From positions 1 through 64,000 of the forward strand of contig DATMES010000003.1 of the NCBI GenBank assembly GCA_035556555.1: 64,000 nucleotides of DNA, given 5' to 3'. How positions within the stretch are numbered: position 1 is the stretch's first letter; every line of letters begins with the position of its first letter. The position numbers and the translations under genes are program-made. Source of the stretch: Frankiaceae bacterium (GTDB taxonomy: Bacteria > Actinomycetota > Actinomycetes > BP-191). Shown here piece after piece: positions 1 through 8,065 of the stretch. Below the pieces are notes generated by a model. The model searched no databases. It was not told the DNA's origin and saw only the letters and a program-made list of their open reading frames with translations.

Positions 1-1129
1 GCAGGCCCGGCACGAGCGACACGTCGTTGGCGCCGGGCGGCGGGCCGACGAACAGCATCGGCGCGGCCGCGCCGTGGTCGGTGCCCGAGGCGTTCTCCCC
101 GATCCGGCGCCCGAACTCGCTGAACGTCATCACCAGCGTCCGCTCCTCCAGCCACCCCGGCAGCGGGCCGACCGGCACCCCGCTCGGGTCGAGCACCGGC
201 GCGCCGCCCTTGGTGCCGTGGAAGAACGACTCCAGGGCCTGGTCCACGTCGGTCAGCCGCCCCGCGTGCAGGGCGAGCTGGTTGGCGTGGTTGTCGAAGC
301 CGCCCGTCGAGACGAACACCACCTCCACGCCGAGGTCCGCCTCCAGCAGCGTCCGCGCCGTCATCAGCTGGTCGGCGAGGCCGCCCGGCGCCGCCGCGGT
401 CAGCCCGCGCGTCGCGCTGTCGAGCGCGACGACGCTGGCGCAGATCTCGCCGTACGCCTGCCTGACCGGCTCCAGCGCGGTGTGCTGCGCGAAGCCGCCG
501 TACGCCGCGTGCCGCGCGTTGCCGAGCGGCGTCGTGCCCTCGCTGAACTGCGTCGCCGCGAGCGCGTTGACCTGCGTCCCTGAGTAGGTCTCCCCGCGCA
601 GCGCGTGCGCCAGCGTGCCGCCGATGCCGACGGCGCGCAGCTCGTCCGAGGCGACACCCGTACGGTCGAGGTGGCGGCCGATCCAGCCGGAGTCGCCGGC
701 GTTGGCGGGGTTGCCGGACTGCCAGATGTCGTTCGAGACGAAGTGCGAGTAGCTGTGCTGCGGGTAGTCCACGCCCTGCACGATCGCGACGCGGCCCGCG
801 CCGTACAGGCCGTGCACCGTCGACAGGGCCGGGTGCAGGCCGAGCGAGCCGTCGTCGGCGCCGCCGCGGTCGAGCGGCAGCAGCGAGCCCGGCGCGAGCG
901 CGATCGACGGGCGCACCTTCTCGTACACCGCGCGGCGCGCGCCGTTGCGGGGGACGACCGTGTTGAGGCCGTCGTTGCCGCCGCCGAGGTCGATGACGAC
1001 GAGCCGCCGTCGCGCGGCGTGCTGCGGGTTCGCGTCACCCCACGCCGCGCGCGTGAAGTACGGCGCGAGGACGTGCAGCGCGGCCGCCGCGCCGGCGCCC
1101 TTGAGGACCGTCCTCCTGGTGACGTCCAT
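1..1129 (-). CDS. DUF1501 protein with Tat signal (3' end outside window)
   Basis: The start is the ATG at 1129 and the gene runs off the left edge, leaving about 376 codons with no internal stop. The N-terminus carries a twin-arginine signal (TRRTVLKGAG, residues 4-13), so the product is probably exported folded. It continues with LVVIDLGGGNDGLNTVV, the usual opening of DUF1501 proteins, which are distant relatives of the alkaline phosphatase/sulfatase fold. Catalytic function in this family is not established. The start lies one base after the stop of the DUF1800 gene, so the two are almost certainly co-translated. DUF1501/DUF1800 pairs are common across bacteria. The family call is firm, the function is unknown. 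Confidence 0.85.
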   Translation of the reverse strand, partial: MDVTRRTVLKGAGAAAALHVLAPYFTRAAWGDANPQHAARRRLVVIDLGGGNDGLNTVVPRNGARRAVYEKVRPSIALAPGSLLPLDRGGADDGSLGLHPALSTVHGLYGAGRVAIVQGVDYPQHSYSHFVSNDIWQSGNPANAGDSGWIGRHLDRTGVASDELRAVGIGGTLAHALRGETYSGTQVNALAATQFSEGTTPLGNARHAAYGGFAQHTALEPVRQAYGEICASVVALDSATRGLTAAAPGGLADQLMTARTLLEADLGVEVVFVSTGGFDNHANQLALHAGRLTDVDQALESFFHGTKGGAPVLDPSGVPVGPLPGWLEERTLVMTFSEFGRRIGENASGTDHGAAAPMLFVGPPPGANDVSLVPGL

Positions 1130-1130
1130 C

Positions 1131-2519
1131 TCAGATCACCTGCCAGTCCGGGCTCGCACCCACGAGCACGAACACGCTCGCCTGCTTCTCCGGCTCCTTG
1201 TCGGTGCCTGGACCGTCGAGGTACGACCGCAGCCGTAACGTCGTGTTGGTGGACAACCCCGACAGGCCCATGAACGCCGCCCAGCCGGCCAGGTCGCCCG
1301 ACGCCGGCGCGGCGTTCAGCAGCCCCTTCTGCGCGTTGAGGAAGTAGCGGAACAGCGGCGCGAACATCTCGTAGCGGCCCAGCGCCGTGGTCTGCGACAG
1401 CCAGCCGAGACCGCTCGGCCAGCCCGCGACGCTCGGCGGGATCAGCAGCTCCTGTCCCGCGCGCGTCGGGATGCTGCTCATCGAGTGCGCCTCGTTCGTC
1501 CCGCCGGTGACGCTGAGCGCGATGCCGAGCACCTTCGCCGCGTGCACGAACAGCTCGACGGGCGAGCGGACCAGGCCGCGTCCGGCCGACTGGTCGGCGT
1601 GCCGCCACCCGGGGTGCAGGAGCATCGTGCGGACCGCCGCGGCGATGTCCCAGGCGTCGTTGGCGCGCAGCGCCGCCGCGACGTCCTGGACCACGGAGTC
1701 GGCGAGCAGGTCCGTCTCGTCGGGCGCGTAGCCGAACTGCTGCACCAGCTTGTACGCCACGAAGCGCGACGCGCTGCGGCCGCCGTCGTGGGCGAGCGCG
1801 GCCTCGGTGACCTCCTGGTACTCCGTGGCGTTGCGCGGGTCCGCCGCGGGGTAGCCGCCGATGGTCCTGCCCAGCACCGTCTTCGAGTCGTGCGCGTGCC
1901 GGGTGTCGGTGAACGTCGCCTGCCGCAGCCCCGTGTTGACGACCCAGCCCGTCAGCGCGCGCGCCGCCTCGCGGACGTCGGTCTCCGTGTAGACCTGCGG
2001 CAGCACCCCCAGCGTGAACAGCTCGAAGAGCTCGCGCGCGTAGTTCTCGTTGACGCCGCCGGCGTGGTTGCTGATGCCGTTCAGCCAGAACAGCATCGCC
2101 GGGTCGACGGTCATCGCGTTCGCCAGGGCACGGAAGCTGCCCAGCGCGTGGAGCCGCAGCGTCTGGTTCTGCACGACCATGTAGCCGGTGTCGGGCGGGT
2201 TCAGGTACGCCGTCGCCCAGTGGTCGTGCCAGAACAACGTCATCCGCTCCTCGAGCGGGTACGGCGTCGACCGCAGCCGCTCCAGCCACCACATCTGCGC
2301 GAGGTCGGGGTTCTCCAGGTAGTGCTCGGCGACGAGACGCTCGGGCTCGTCGAGGTGCGGCGTACGGCCCAGCGTCCCGACCGGCCCCGGCGGGAACAGG
2401 CTCGCGACGACGTCGGCGTACGGGACGCCCGTCCACTTGTCGAGGTCGGCCCTGGTCGCGCCGAACGCCGCCCTGCCGAACAGCCTGGCGACATCCGCTC
2501 GCGTAGCGAGGTCGGGCAT
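1131..2519 (-). CDS. DUF1800 domain protein
   Basis: The 462-residue product matches DUF1800: RLFGRAAFGATRADLDKW near the N-terminus, a central stretch around ISNHAGGVNENYARELFELFTLG, and PPSVAGWPSGLGWL near the C-terminus. No signal peptide is visible. The ATG at 2519 is preceded at seven bases by GGGAG. That Shine-Dalgarno sequence lies inside one of two competing hairpins in the leader (see 2524-2569). The gene is the first of a two-gene unit with the DUF1501 protein. The family is often annotated as associated with the DUF1501 partner. No reaction is known. Confidence 0.88.
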   Translation of the reverse strand: MPDLATRADVARLFGRAAFGATRADLDKWTGVPYADVVASLFPPGPVGTLGRTPHLDEPERLVAEHYLENPDLAQMWWLERLRSTPYPLEERMTLFWHDHWATAYLNPPDTGYMVVQNQTLRLHALGSFRALANAMTVDPAMLFWLNGISNHAGGVNENYARELFELFTLGVLPQVYTETDVREAARALTGWVVNTGLRQATFTDTRHAHDSKTVLGRTIGGYPAADPRNATEYQEVTEAALAHDGGRSASRFVAYKLVQQFGYAPDETDLLADSVVQDVAAALRANDAWDIAAAVRTMLLHPGWRHADQSAGRGLVRSPVELFVHAAKVLGIALSVTGGTNEAHSMSSIPTRAGQELLIPPSVAGWPSGLGWLSQTTALGRYEMFAPLFRYFLNAQKGLLNAAPASGDLAGWAAFMGLSGLSTNTTLRLRSYLDGPGTDKEPEKQASVFVLVGASPDWQVI

Positions 2520-2523
2520 GCGA

Positions 2524-2569
2524 GAGCTCCCACTTGCGTAGACGCGGGCATGCGGCTGGGAGCACGCAA
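2524..2569 (-). promoter_or_regulatory. leader with two mutually exclusive hairpins over the DUF1800 ribosome site
   Basis: Read on the minus strand, TTGCGT (2569-2564) can pair with ACGCAA (2539-2534), and the adjacent GCTCCCA (2563-2557) can pair with TGGGAGC (2532-2526). The order A-B-A'-B' leaves almost no loop on the short sides, so the two helices should compete rather than form a pseudoknot. The second helix buries GGGAG, the Shine-Dalgarno sequence of the DUF1800 gene. A possible -10 (TACGAT) lies at 2585-2580. A translational switch is inferred. Confidence 0.4.
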
Positions 2570-2630
2570 AAGAGGACGAATCGTAGCGCCCCGGCCGCGA
2601 CGAGGACAGAGGCGATCCAGAGGTACGCCG

Positions 2631-3482
2631 TCAGCGGGCGACGGGCGTGCGGACCACGCGGGCGTACGGCACGACGGCCGCGAGACCGTTGAGCACCGCG
2701 GCACCAGGGCTGCGCGGGGTCGCGACGGGGACGCCGAGGGCGGCGGACAGCCGCTCGCGCAGCAGTGACGCGGTGGCACCACCTCCGACCACGACGGGGC
2801 GCGACGTCGTCACGTCGGCGGCGTACCGCGCGGGCAGCTCCGCGACGACCTCGTCCACCGCGCGGCGCACCTGCTCCACCGCCGGGGCCAGGACGGCGTC
2901 GAGGTGCCCGCGCGGGACCGGCATCGCGATCGGTTCGCCGGTTCCCGTGTGGATCCCGGCGACCGCGCGGCCGTCGAACGCGCGCGCCGCCTCGGGCGCC
3001 GTGACCCACACCGAGGACGCGACGTGGATCCGCCGCCGCAGCGTCGTCGCCAGGTCGCCGACCCCCCACTCGAGCACGCGTTGCGCGCGGATCGTGCCGT
3101 CGCTGACGACCGCGACCTCGACGAGGCCCGCCCCCACGTCGATGACGAGCGCCGGCCGCGACGACGCGACGGCGACACCGGCGCCGATCGCCGCGGCAAG
3201 CGACTGCTCCACCTCGGTGACGTGCCGCGCGCCCGCGGCCGCGAGCACCCGCCGTACGGCATCCGCGGCGGACAGCAGCGCCGGCACCGCGACCGTGACG
3301 TCCACGCGCCGGCAGCCGAGGAGGTCGAGCTGCCGCCGCAGGACCGCGAGGCAGGCGACGTCGCCGACGACCCGGCCGTTGCGGATCCCCGCGGCCGGTG
3401 CGTCGAGCACGCGCCCGCGGCGCGGGCTCCACACGCGCACCCGGCTCGATCCGAGGTCCACGGCGACCGGCACGGAACGCAC
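2631..3482 (-). CDS. MreB-like actin-fold ATPase, short form
   Basis: About 283 residues opening with VAVDLGSSRVRVW, the phosphate-1 loop of actin-like ATPases of the MreB/FtsA/Hsp70 group. ALVIDVGAGLVEVAVV (phosphate 2) and PVVVGGGATASLLRE (adenosine motif) follow. MreB itself is about 340 residues, so this version is shorter, and the N-terminal membrane helix and rod operon (mreC, mreD) are absent. It may be a divergent MreB/Mbl paralogue or another actin-fold sensor. The start is uncertain among TTG 3485, GTG 3482 and GTG 3473. The gene begins right after the TraR/DksA gene stop, suggesting one transcript. Confidence 0.7.
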   Translation of the reverse strand: MRSVPVAVDLGSSRVRVWSPRRGRVLDAPAAGIRNGRVVGDVACLAVLRRQLDLLGCRRVDVTVAVPALLSAADAVRRVLAAAGARHVTEVEQSLAAAIGAGVAVASSRPALVIDVGAGLVEVAVVSDGTIRAQRVLEWGVGDLATTLRRRIHVASSVWVTAPEAARAFDGRAVAGIHTGTGEPIAMPVPRGHLDAVLAPAVEQVRRAVDEVVAELPARYAADVTTSRPVVVGGGATASLLRERLSAALGVPVATPRSPGAAVLNGLAAVVPYARVVRTPVAR

Positions 3483-3489
3483 CAACCTG

Positions 3490-3840
3490 CTAGCCCTTCG
3501 CCGTCACTGCCTGGCACGGCGCGCAGAGCCGCGCGTGCGGCAACGCCTCGAGGCGTGCCCTGGCGACCGGCCGCTCGCAGCGCTCACAGACGCCGTACGT
3601 CCCCGCGTCGAGCCTGCGCAGCGCATCCTCGATGTCGGCCGCGGCACGACGCGCCGTGTTGAGCTGCCGCTCGACCATCGCCGGCTCGAACACCTGGCCG
3701 CCCCCGTCCTCGGGGTCGTCCCGCATCGTGTAGAGCTGCACGCTGAGCCGGCTGATCTCGTCGATCCGTTCGCGCCACTGCTCCTCGAGCGCCGACTTCA
3801 CGTCGTCGCGCACCAGGACGTCCTCGCCGCCGCGCGCCAC
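3490..3840 (-). CDS. TraR/DksA-type zinc-finger regulator
   Basis: A 116-residue protein starting at the GTG at 3840 behind GGAGGTGG. The first two-thirds form a helical, coiled-coil-prone stretch. The end carries a C4 zinc finger, YGVCERCERP then LCAPCQ, as in TraR/DksA proteins. E. coli DksA reaches into the RNA polymerase secondary channel with acidic tip residues. Actinobacterial members of this size are usually annotated only as TraR/DksA family and their target is unproven. It lies just upstream of the MreB-like gene, with a few bases between them. Confidence 0.85.
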   Translation of the reverse strand: MARGGEDVLVRDDVKSALEEQWRERIDEISRLSVQLYTMRDDPEDGGGQVFEPAMVERQLNTARRAAADIEDALRRLDAGTYGVCERCERPVARARLEALPHARLCAPCQAVTAKG

Positions 3841-3952
3841 GGCCCACCTCCGGTCAGGGAATGCTCGTTCGCCCCGTTCGGGGGCACGGTCGCAGCGTAG
3901 GAACGACCGGAGCCCGTGGCCCGCCGTCAGCAGCAGCGCTTCACCGGGAACA

Positions 3953-5083
3953 TCACGGTGCCGGTGACGATCCCGGGTCCCTGAGGATCCAGAAGAGCTG
4001 CGCCGGCGCCGGGACGAGGTTGCGCCACTCGCGGATCGCGGTCGTCGTCGCCAGCACGGCGTCGCCGGCGCGGACGACCGCCGCGTCGTGGCCCATGTCG
4101 AGCTGGACGAGTCCCGCCGCGACGACCACGAGCTCGACGCCCTTGTGCGTGACGGGCGGCTCCCCCACCTCACCGGGGCCGAGGTGGACGAGGTACGCGC
4201 GCAGGCCCACGGCCGGGTCGTCCACGAGCGCGGTCATCCCGCGCCGCGGTGCGGTGCGGTCGCGGCGCGCGATGACGTAGCCGGCGTCGGCCGGCTGCGC
4301 GAGGAGCTGGTCGACGCCGATGCCCAGCGCGCCCGCGAGCGTGAGCACCGTGTCGAGTGCGAGACCGCGGTGACCGGCCTCCGCCTGCGAGATCGCGCTG
4401 GGCGACACACCCGCCATCCGCGCGAGGTCGGACTGCGCGAGGCGGCGGCTCGCGCGCACGGCGCGCAGGCCCTGCGCGAGACGGCCGAGCGCCGCCTCCG
4501 GCTCCACCGTCAGGACGTCGCCGTCGAGCGCGAGGCGGAACATGCGGCCCTGCACGCCGCGGCGTCCCTCGGCGCGGACGACCCGGAGGTGCTCGCCGTC
4601 GACGTCGAGCACGCACTGCGTCACCCGCCGTACGCGCTCCAGCGCCGGCCGCAGGCGGCTGCCGGCCCGCCAGTACGCCACCGCCCCGACGTCGAACAGC
4701 TGCGGGCAGACCCGGCTGAAGAACCCCACCGCGCGGTCGACGCCGACCCGGGCGACGATCTCGTCGAGGTCCGCGACGACGAGCCGCCCGTCCGGTGTCG
4801 CCGCGTCGAGAATGGCCCGTTCCAGCGCGACGAGGTCGCTGTGCGGACGACCGGTACGGGCGTCGACGACGCGGACGTGCGCGCCGTAGCGAGACCGTAC
4901 GCGCGCGGGCGGGTCGCCGAGCGTCACGTACGTCGCCGGGCCCGGCATCGCGGGGTCGAGGAACGCCCGGTGCAGCACGTCGTGCAGGGGCGCGGAGCCA
5001 CCGGCCCACACGACGTTGTCGCCCACCATCAGCCCGCCGAGGGCCTCGTCGAGAGCCGGGATGCCGCTGCTGCGCACGTACAT
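3953..5083 (-). CDS. RecA-like domain + XRE helix-turn-helix + cupin regulator
   Basis: This 376-residue protein has three parts. Residues 1-170 resemble a RAD55/KaiC-like RecA fold (GIPALDEALGGLMVGDNVVW), but the Walker A lysine-threonine is missing (GGSAPLHDV). Residues 205-262 are an XRE helix-turn-helix (LAQSDLARMAGVSPSAISQAE). Residues 285-370 are a cupin (VTHKGVELVVVAAGLVQLDMG). XRE-cupin regulators are common, and the degenerate RecA-like front is the odd part. The sequence predicts a DNA-binding regulator with a ligand-binding cupin and an ATPase-like domain unlikely to hydrolyse ATP. It is divergent from the LamG/RHS toxin operon, with 267 bases between the starts. Confidence 0.75.
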   Translation of the reverse strand: MYVRSSGIPALDEALGGLMVGDNVVWAGGSAPLHDVLHRAFLDPAMPGPATYVTLGDPPARVRSRYGAHVRVVDARTGRPHSDLVALERAILDAATPDGRLVVADLDEIVARVGVDRAVGFFSRVCPQLFDVGAVAYWRAGSRLRPALERVRRVTQCVLDVDGEHLRVVRAEGRRGVQGRMFRLALDGDVLTVEPEAALGRLAQGLRAVRASRRLAQSDLARMAGVSPSAISQAEAGHRGLALDTVLTLAGALGIGVDQLLAQPADAGYVIARRDRTAPRRGMTALVDDPAVGLRAYLVHLGPGEVGEPPVTHKGVELVVVAAGLVQLDMGHDAAVVRAGDAVLATTTAIREWRNLVPAPAQLFWILRDPGSSPAP

Positions 5084-5350
5084 ACATCGACCCTACGCGT
5101 AAGCGTTGCTAATAGGCGCTGGTCGCCGCTCCGACGAGAGAGCGGCCCGCACCTGGCTGCACTCCGGCTGAGGCTGCCGACCCGGAAACAGCCGGCGAAC
5201 AGCACTCCTGGGGGCCGATCGACTCGTGGTGATGTGGTTCCGACCGCCGGCAGAAACCGTCGGAAAGGACTACGCCACCCCCCTGTCGGACATGGAAGAC
5301 CGCGCCTACTCTTGCCAACCTCGCACTTGTCGAGTTCTGGGGGGGTCCAG
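5084..5350. promoter_or_regulatory. divergent intergenic region between the cupin regulator and the RHS operon
   Basis: The region carries no credible gene. It must hold the promoters of the XRE-cupin gene (minus) and the LamG/RHS operon (plus). A run of six G's just before the ATG at 5351 acts as ribosome site. TACTCT near 5309 is a possible -10 for the plus operon. No clear operator repeat was seen. Confidence 0.4.
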
Positions 5351-8038
5351 ATGCGCTCCATGCCAGCGCGCCGTCGTCTTGCCATCACCGGCGTCGCCGC
5401 CGCCATTCTCTCGCTCGCCGTCCAGGGTGGCGCCCACGCCACCGCGGCCGGCCCGGCACCCGCGCCGCAGGAGCTCGACGAGGCCACGGCCGCGTCGCTC
5501 GCCCGCCAGCGCGGCACCCGCGTCGAGGTCGACGCCAAGCGCACGGAGCGCGACACGCTCTGGGCCAACCCGGATGGGACGTTCACGCTCGACCTGTCGT
5601 CGGTTGCCGTACGCAGCCGCGAGGACGGCGTGTGGACGCCGGTCGACACGACGCTCGCCCGTCGCGCCGACGGCACCGTCACGCCGAGCTCGGTGCCCGG
5701 CGACGTCGAACTGTCCGGCGGTGGCGCTACGCCGATGCTGAGCATCGGCCGCGACCGCGGCCGCCTCGACCTGACGTGGCCCGCGTCGCTGCCGGTGCCG
5801 TCGCTGGACGGCCCGGTCGCGACGTACCGCGACGTCCTGCCCGGAGTCGACCTCGTGCTCACGGTGTCGCCCGAGGCGGTGTCCCAGGTGCTCGTGGTCC
5901 GCGACCGCGCCGCCGCCGCGAACCCGGCGCTGCGCCGGCTGACGTTCGGCACGCGTACGAGCGGGCTCACGCTCGAGGAGCGCGACGGCGGGTACCGCGC
6001 GATCGCCGCCGACGGGTCCACGGTGCTGCGCGGCGGCCGGCCGGCCATGTGGGACTCCCGCGGTCGCGCGCTCGGCGGCGACAACCGGCACGTCGCGCCT
6101 GCCGAGGGCGACAAGGTGGCGCCGATGACGCTCGCGATCGAACCGGGGTCACTCGCGATCGTGCCCGACGCGTCGCTGCTGGCCGCGCCTGACACGGCGT
6201 TCCCGCTGTACATCGACCCGGCGTGGAACGCCTCGCGCATCGAGTGGGGGATGATCGACAAGACGTACCCGTCGAACGTGTACCACAACTGGACCGGCGA
6301 CCAGGGCGTCGGCTACCAGAACTTCGACGGCGTCAGCACCAAGCGCCTGATGTGGGAGTTCAACACCAGCGGCCTCAACGGCAAGCACGTCCTGTCGTCG
6401 ACGCTCACCGCGTACCAGACGTGGTCGTCGACCTGCACCGCGACGCCCGTCGACGTGTACGTGACGACGAACGTCTCCACCGGGACGACCTGGAACAACT
6501 CGTCCAGCTCCACGGCCTGGCCGAAGCGGATCACCTCCAAGAACACCAACGTCGGCCGGACCGGATGCGACCCTGACGGCGCGCTGGTCGCCTTCACGGT
6601 GACGACCGCTGCCGTCGACGCGGCGGCCGCCAACCTCGACGTCCAGTCGCTCGGGCTGCGCGCCCCGAACGAGCTCGACAACTCGCAGTGGAAGCGGTTC
6701 AGGCCCGACATCACCTACAGCACGACGTACAACACGGTGCCGAGCCAGCCGTCGGCGACGTACCTCAAGACGACGAACCCGAACACCACCTGCGTCACCG
6801 GGGCCAACCGGCCGTGGGTCGGCGTGAACAACCCGAAGGTGTGGGCGCGGGTCGTCGACGGGGACGGTGGCAACCTCTACGCCGAGTTCGAGATCCGTAA
6901 CCTCGCTGCCGGATCGACTCCCGCCATCGGGAGGACGTACGGCGCATCGGGATCGGACTTCTCCTACCAGCTCGCGGCGCGGCCGGACGGCAGCTACACC
7001 TGGCGTGCCCGCGGCGACGACGGAGTCGACGAAGGCGCGTGGTCCGTGAGCTGTGAGTACTCGGTCGACACCGTGGACCCGACGATGATGCCGACGGTCA
7101 CGTCGCCGACGCACTACCCGGAGAACGCGATCAGCCCGCTCACGCTCGGCGACACCGGGCAGTTCACCGTGGTCTCCGGCGGCGACACCGACATCAAGTA
7201 CTACAAGTACGCGATCAACAGCGACCCGCCGAGCATCCCCGCGACGCCCGGGACGCTGAGCGGCCCCGCCACGATCTCGTACACGGCCGACAAGACCGGC
7301 GTGAACTTCCTCAAGGTCCAGTCGATAGACCGCGCGGGCAACCCCGGGCCCACCCGGACGTACGAGTTCACCGTCGAGGCCGGCCCGGCGATCGCCCAGT
7401 GGCGCCTCGACGAGGCGGCCGGAGCGACGACCGCGCCCGACACCGGCGACGCCACGACGAAGCAACCGCTGACGGTCAGCGGCAGCGACTGGGTGGACGG
7501 CGTCCAGGCGGCGAGCTACCCGCAGGACCGCGCGATCTACCACGACAGCGGCGCCGACAGCGCGACGGCCGCTTCGCCGACGAACTGGACCAAGAGCTGG
7601 ACGGTCACCGCGTTCGTCCAGCCGTCGACCCTGAGCGGCGTGAACGCCGTCGGGTCACCGCTGCGGATGAACGGCGTCAACGTGTCGCAGTGGCGGCTGT
7701 CGTACGAAGGCACTGACTGGCTCGTCGCCACGCGCGCGTCGGACAGCACGTCCTCGGCGTACACCGCCACGCTCCAGACGCCGGCGGTGACCGACGGGTG
7801 GCAGCACGTCGCGATCGTCTACGACTCCGTCACCAAGAAGCTGAAGCTGTACTTCAACGGCGAGTTCAAGGTCGAGACCACCTACACCGCAACCTGGAAC
7901 CCGACCGGGCAGTTCCACGTCGGCGGCAGCGACAGCAGCGGCTACTGGCTCGGCATGGTCGACGAGGTCCGGGTGTACCCGGGCGCGCTCGACGACGCCA
8001 CCGTCCACCAGATCGCGTACGAGCCCTACGAGCTCTAG
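5351..8038 (+). CDS. secreted LamG-domain protein, RHS partner
   Basis: The product is 895 residues from the ATG at 5351, with a long Sec signal (RRRLAITGVAAAILSLAV...). The middle is a chain of beta-rich secreted modules. The last 210 residues form a LamG/concanavalin-like fold (AIAQWRLDEAAGATTA then WQHVAIVYDSVTKKLKLYFNGE and MVDEVRVYPGALD). A similar LamG protein often precedes RHS genes in actinobacteria. The RHS gene starts 27 bases downstream, so the pair is probably one operon. It may act as a wall-bound or carbohydrate-binding partner of the RHS shell, which is an inference. The in-frame region upstream of 5351 is not used because signal peptide and ribosome site both fit 5351. Confidence 0.85.
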   Translation: MRSMPARRRLAITGVAAAILSLAVQGGAHATAAGPAPAPQELDEATAASLARQRGTRVEVDAKRTERDTLWANPDGTFTLDLSSVAVRSREDGVWTPVDTTLARRADGTVTPSSVPGDVELSGGGATPMLSIGRDRGRLDLTWPASLPVPSLDGPVATYRDVLPGVDLVLTVSPEAVSQVLVVRDRAAAANPALRRLTFGTRTSGLTLEERDGGYRAIAADGSTVLRGGRPAMWDSRGRALGGDNRHVAPAEGDKVAPMTLAIEPGSLAIVPDASLLAAPDTAFPLYIDPAWNASRIEWGMIDKTYPSNVYHNWTGDQGVGYQNFDGVSTKRLMWEFNTSGLNGKHVLSSTLTAYQTWSSTCTATPVDVYVTTNVSTGTTWNNSSSSTAWPKRITSKNTNVGRTGCDPDGALVAFTVTTAAVDAAAANLDVQSLGLRAPNELDNSQWKRFRPDITYSTTYNTVPSQPSATYLKTTNPNTTCVTGANRPWVGVNNPKVWARVVDGDGGNLYAEFEIRNLAAGSTPAIGRTYGASGSDFSYQLAARPDGSYTWRARGDDGVDEGAWSVSCEYSVDTVDPTMMPTVTSPTHYPENAISPLTLGDTGQFTVVSGGDTDIKYYKYAINSDPPSIPATPGTLSGPATISYTADKTGVNFLKVQSIDRAGNPGPTRTYEFTVEAGPAIAQWRLDEAAGATTAPDTGDATTKQPLTVSGSDWVDGVQAASYPQDRAIYHDSGADSATAASPTNWTKSWTVTAFVQPSTLSGVNAVGSPLRMNGVNVSQWRLSYEGTDWLVATRASDSTSSAYTATLQTPAVTDGWQHVAIVYDSVTKKLKLYFNGEFKVETTYTATWNPTGQFHVGGSDSSGYWLGMVDEVRVYPGALDDATVHQIAYEPYEL

Positions 8039-8065
8039 TCCTCACGGACTGAGGGGGGAACCACC

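Noticed and set aside
400..3432. Long minus-strand ORF of 1010 codons
   Set aside because: It is the out-of-frame shadow of DUF1501, DUF1800 and the MreB-like gene; its Arg/Ala/Pro composition has no domain.
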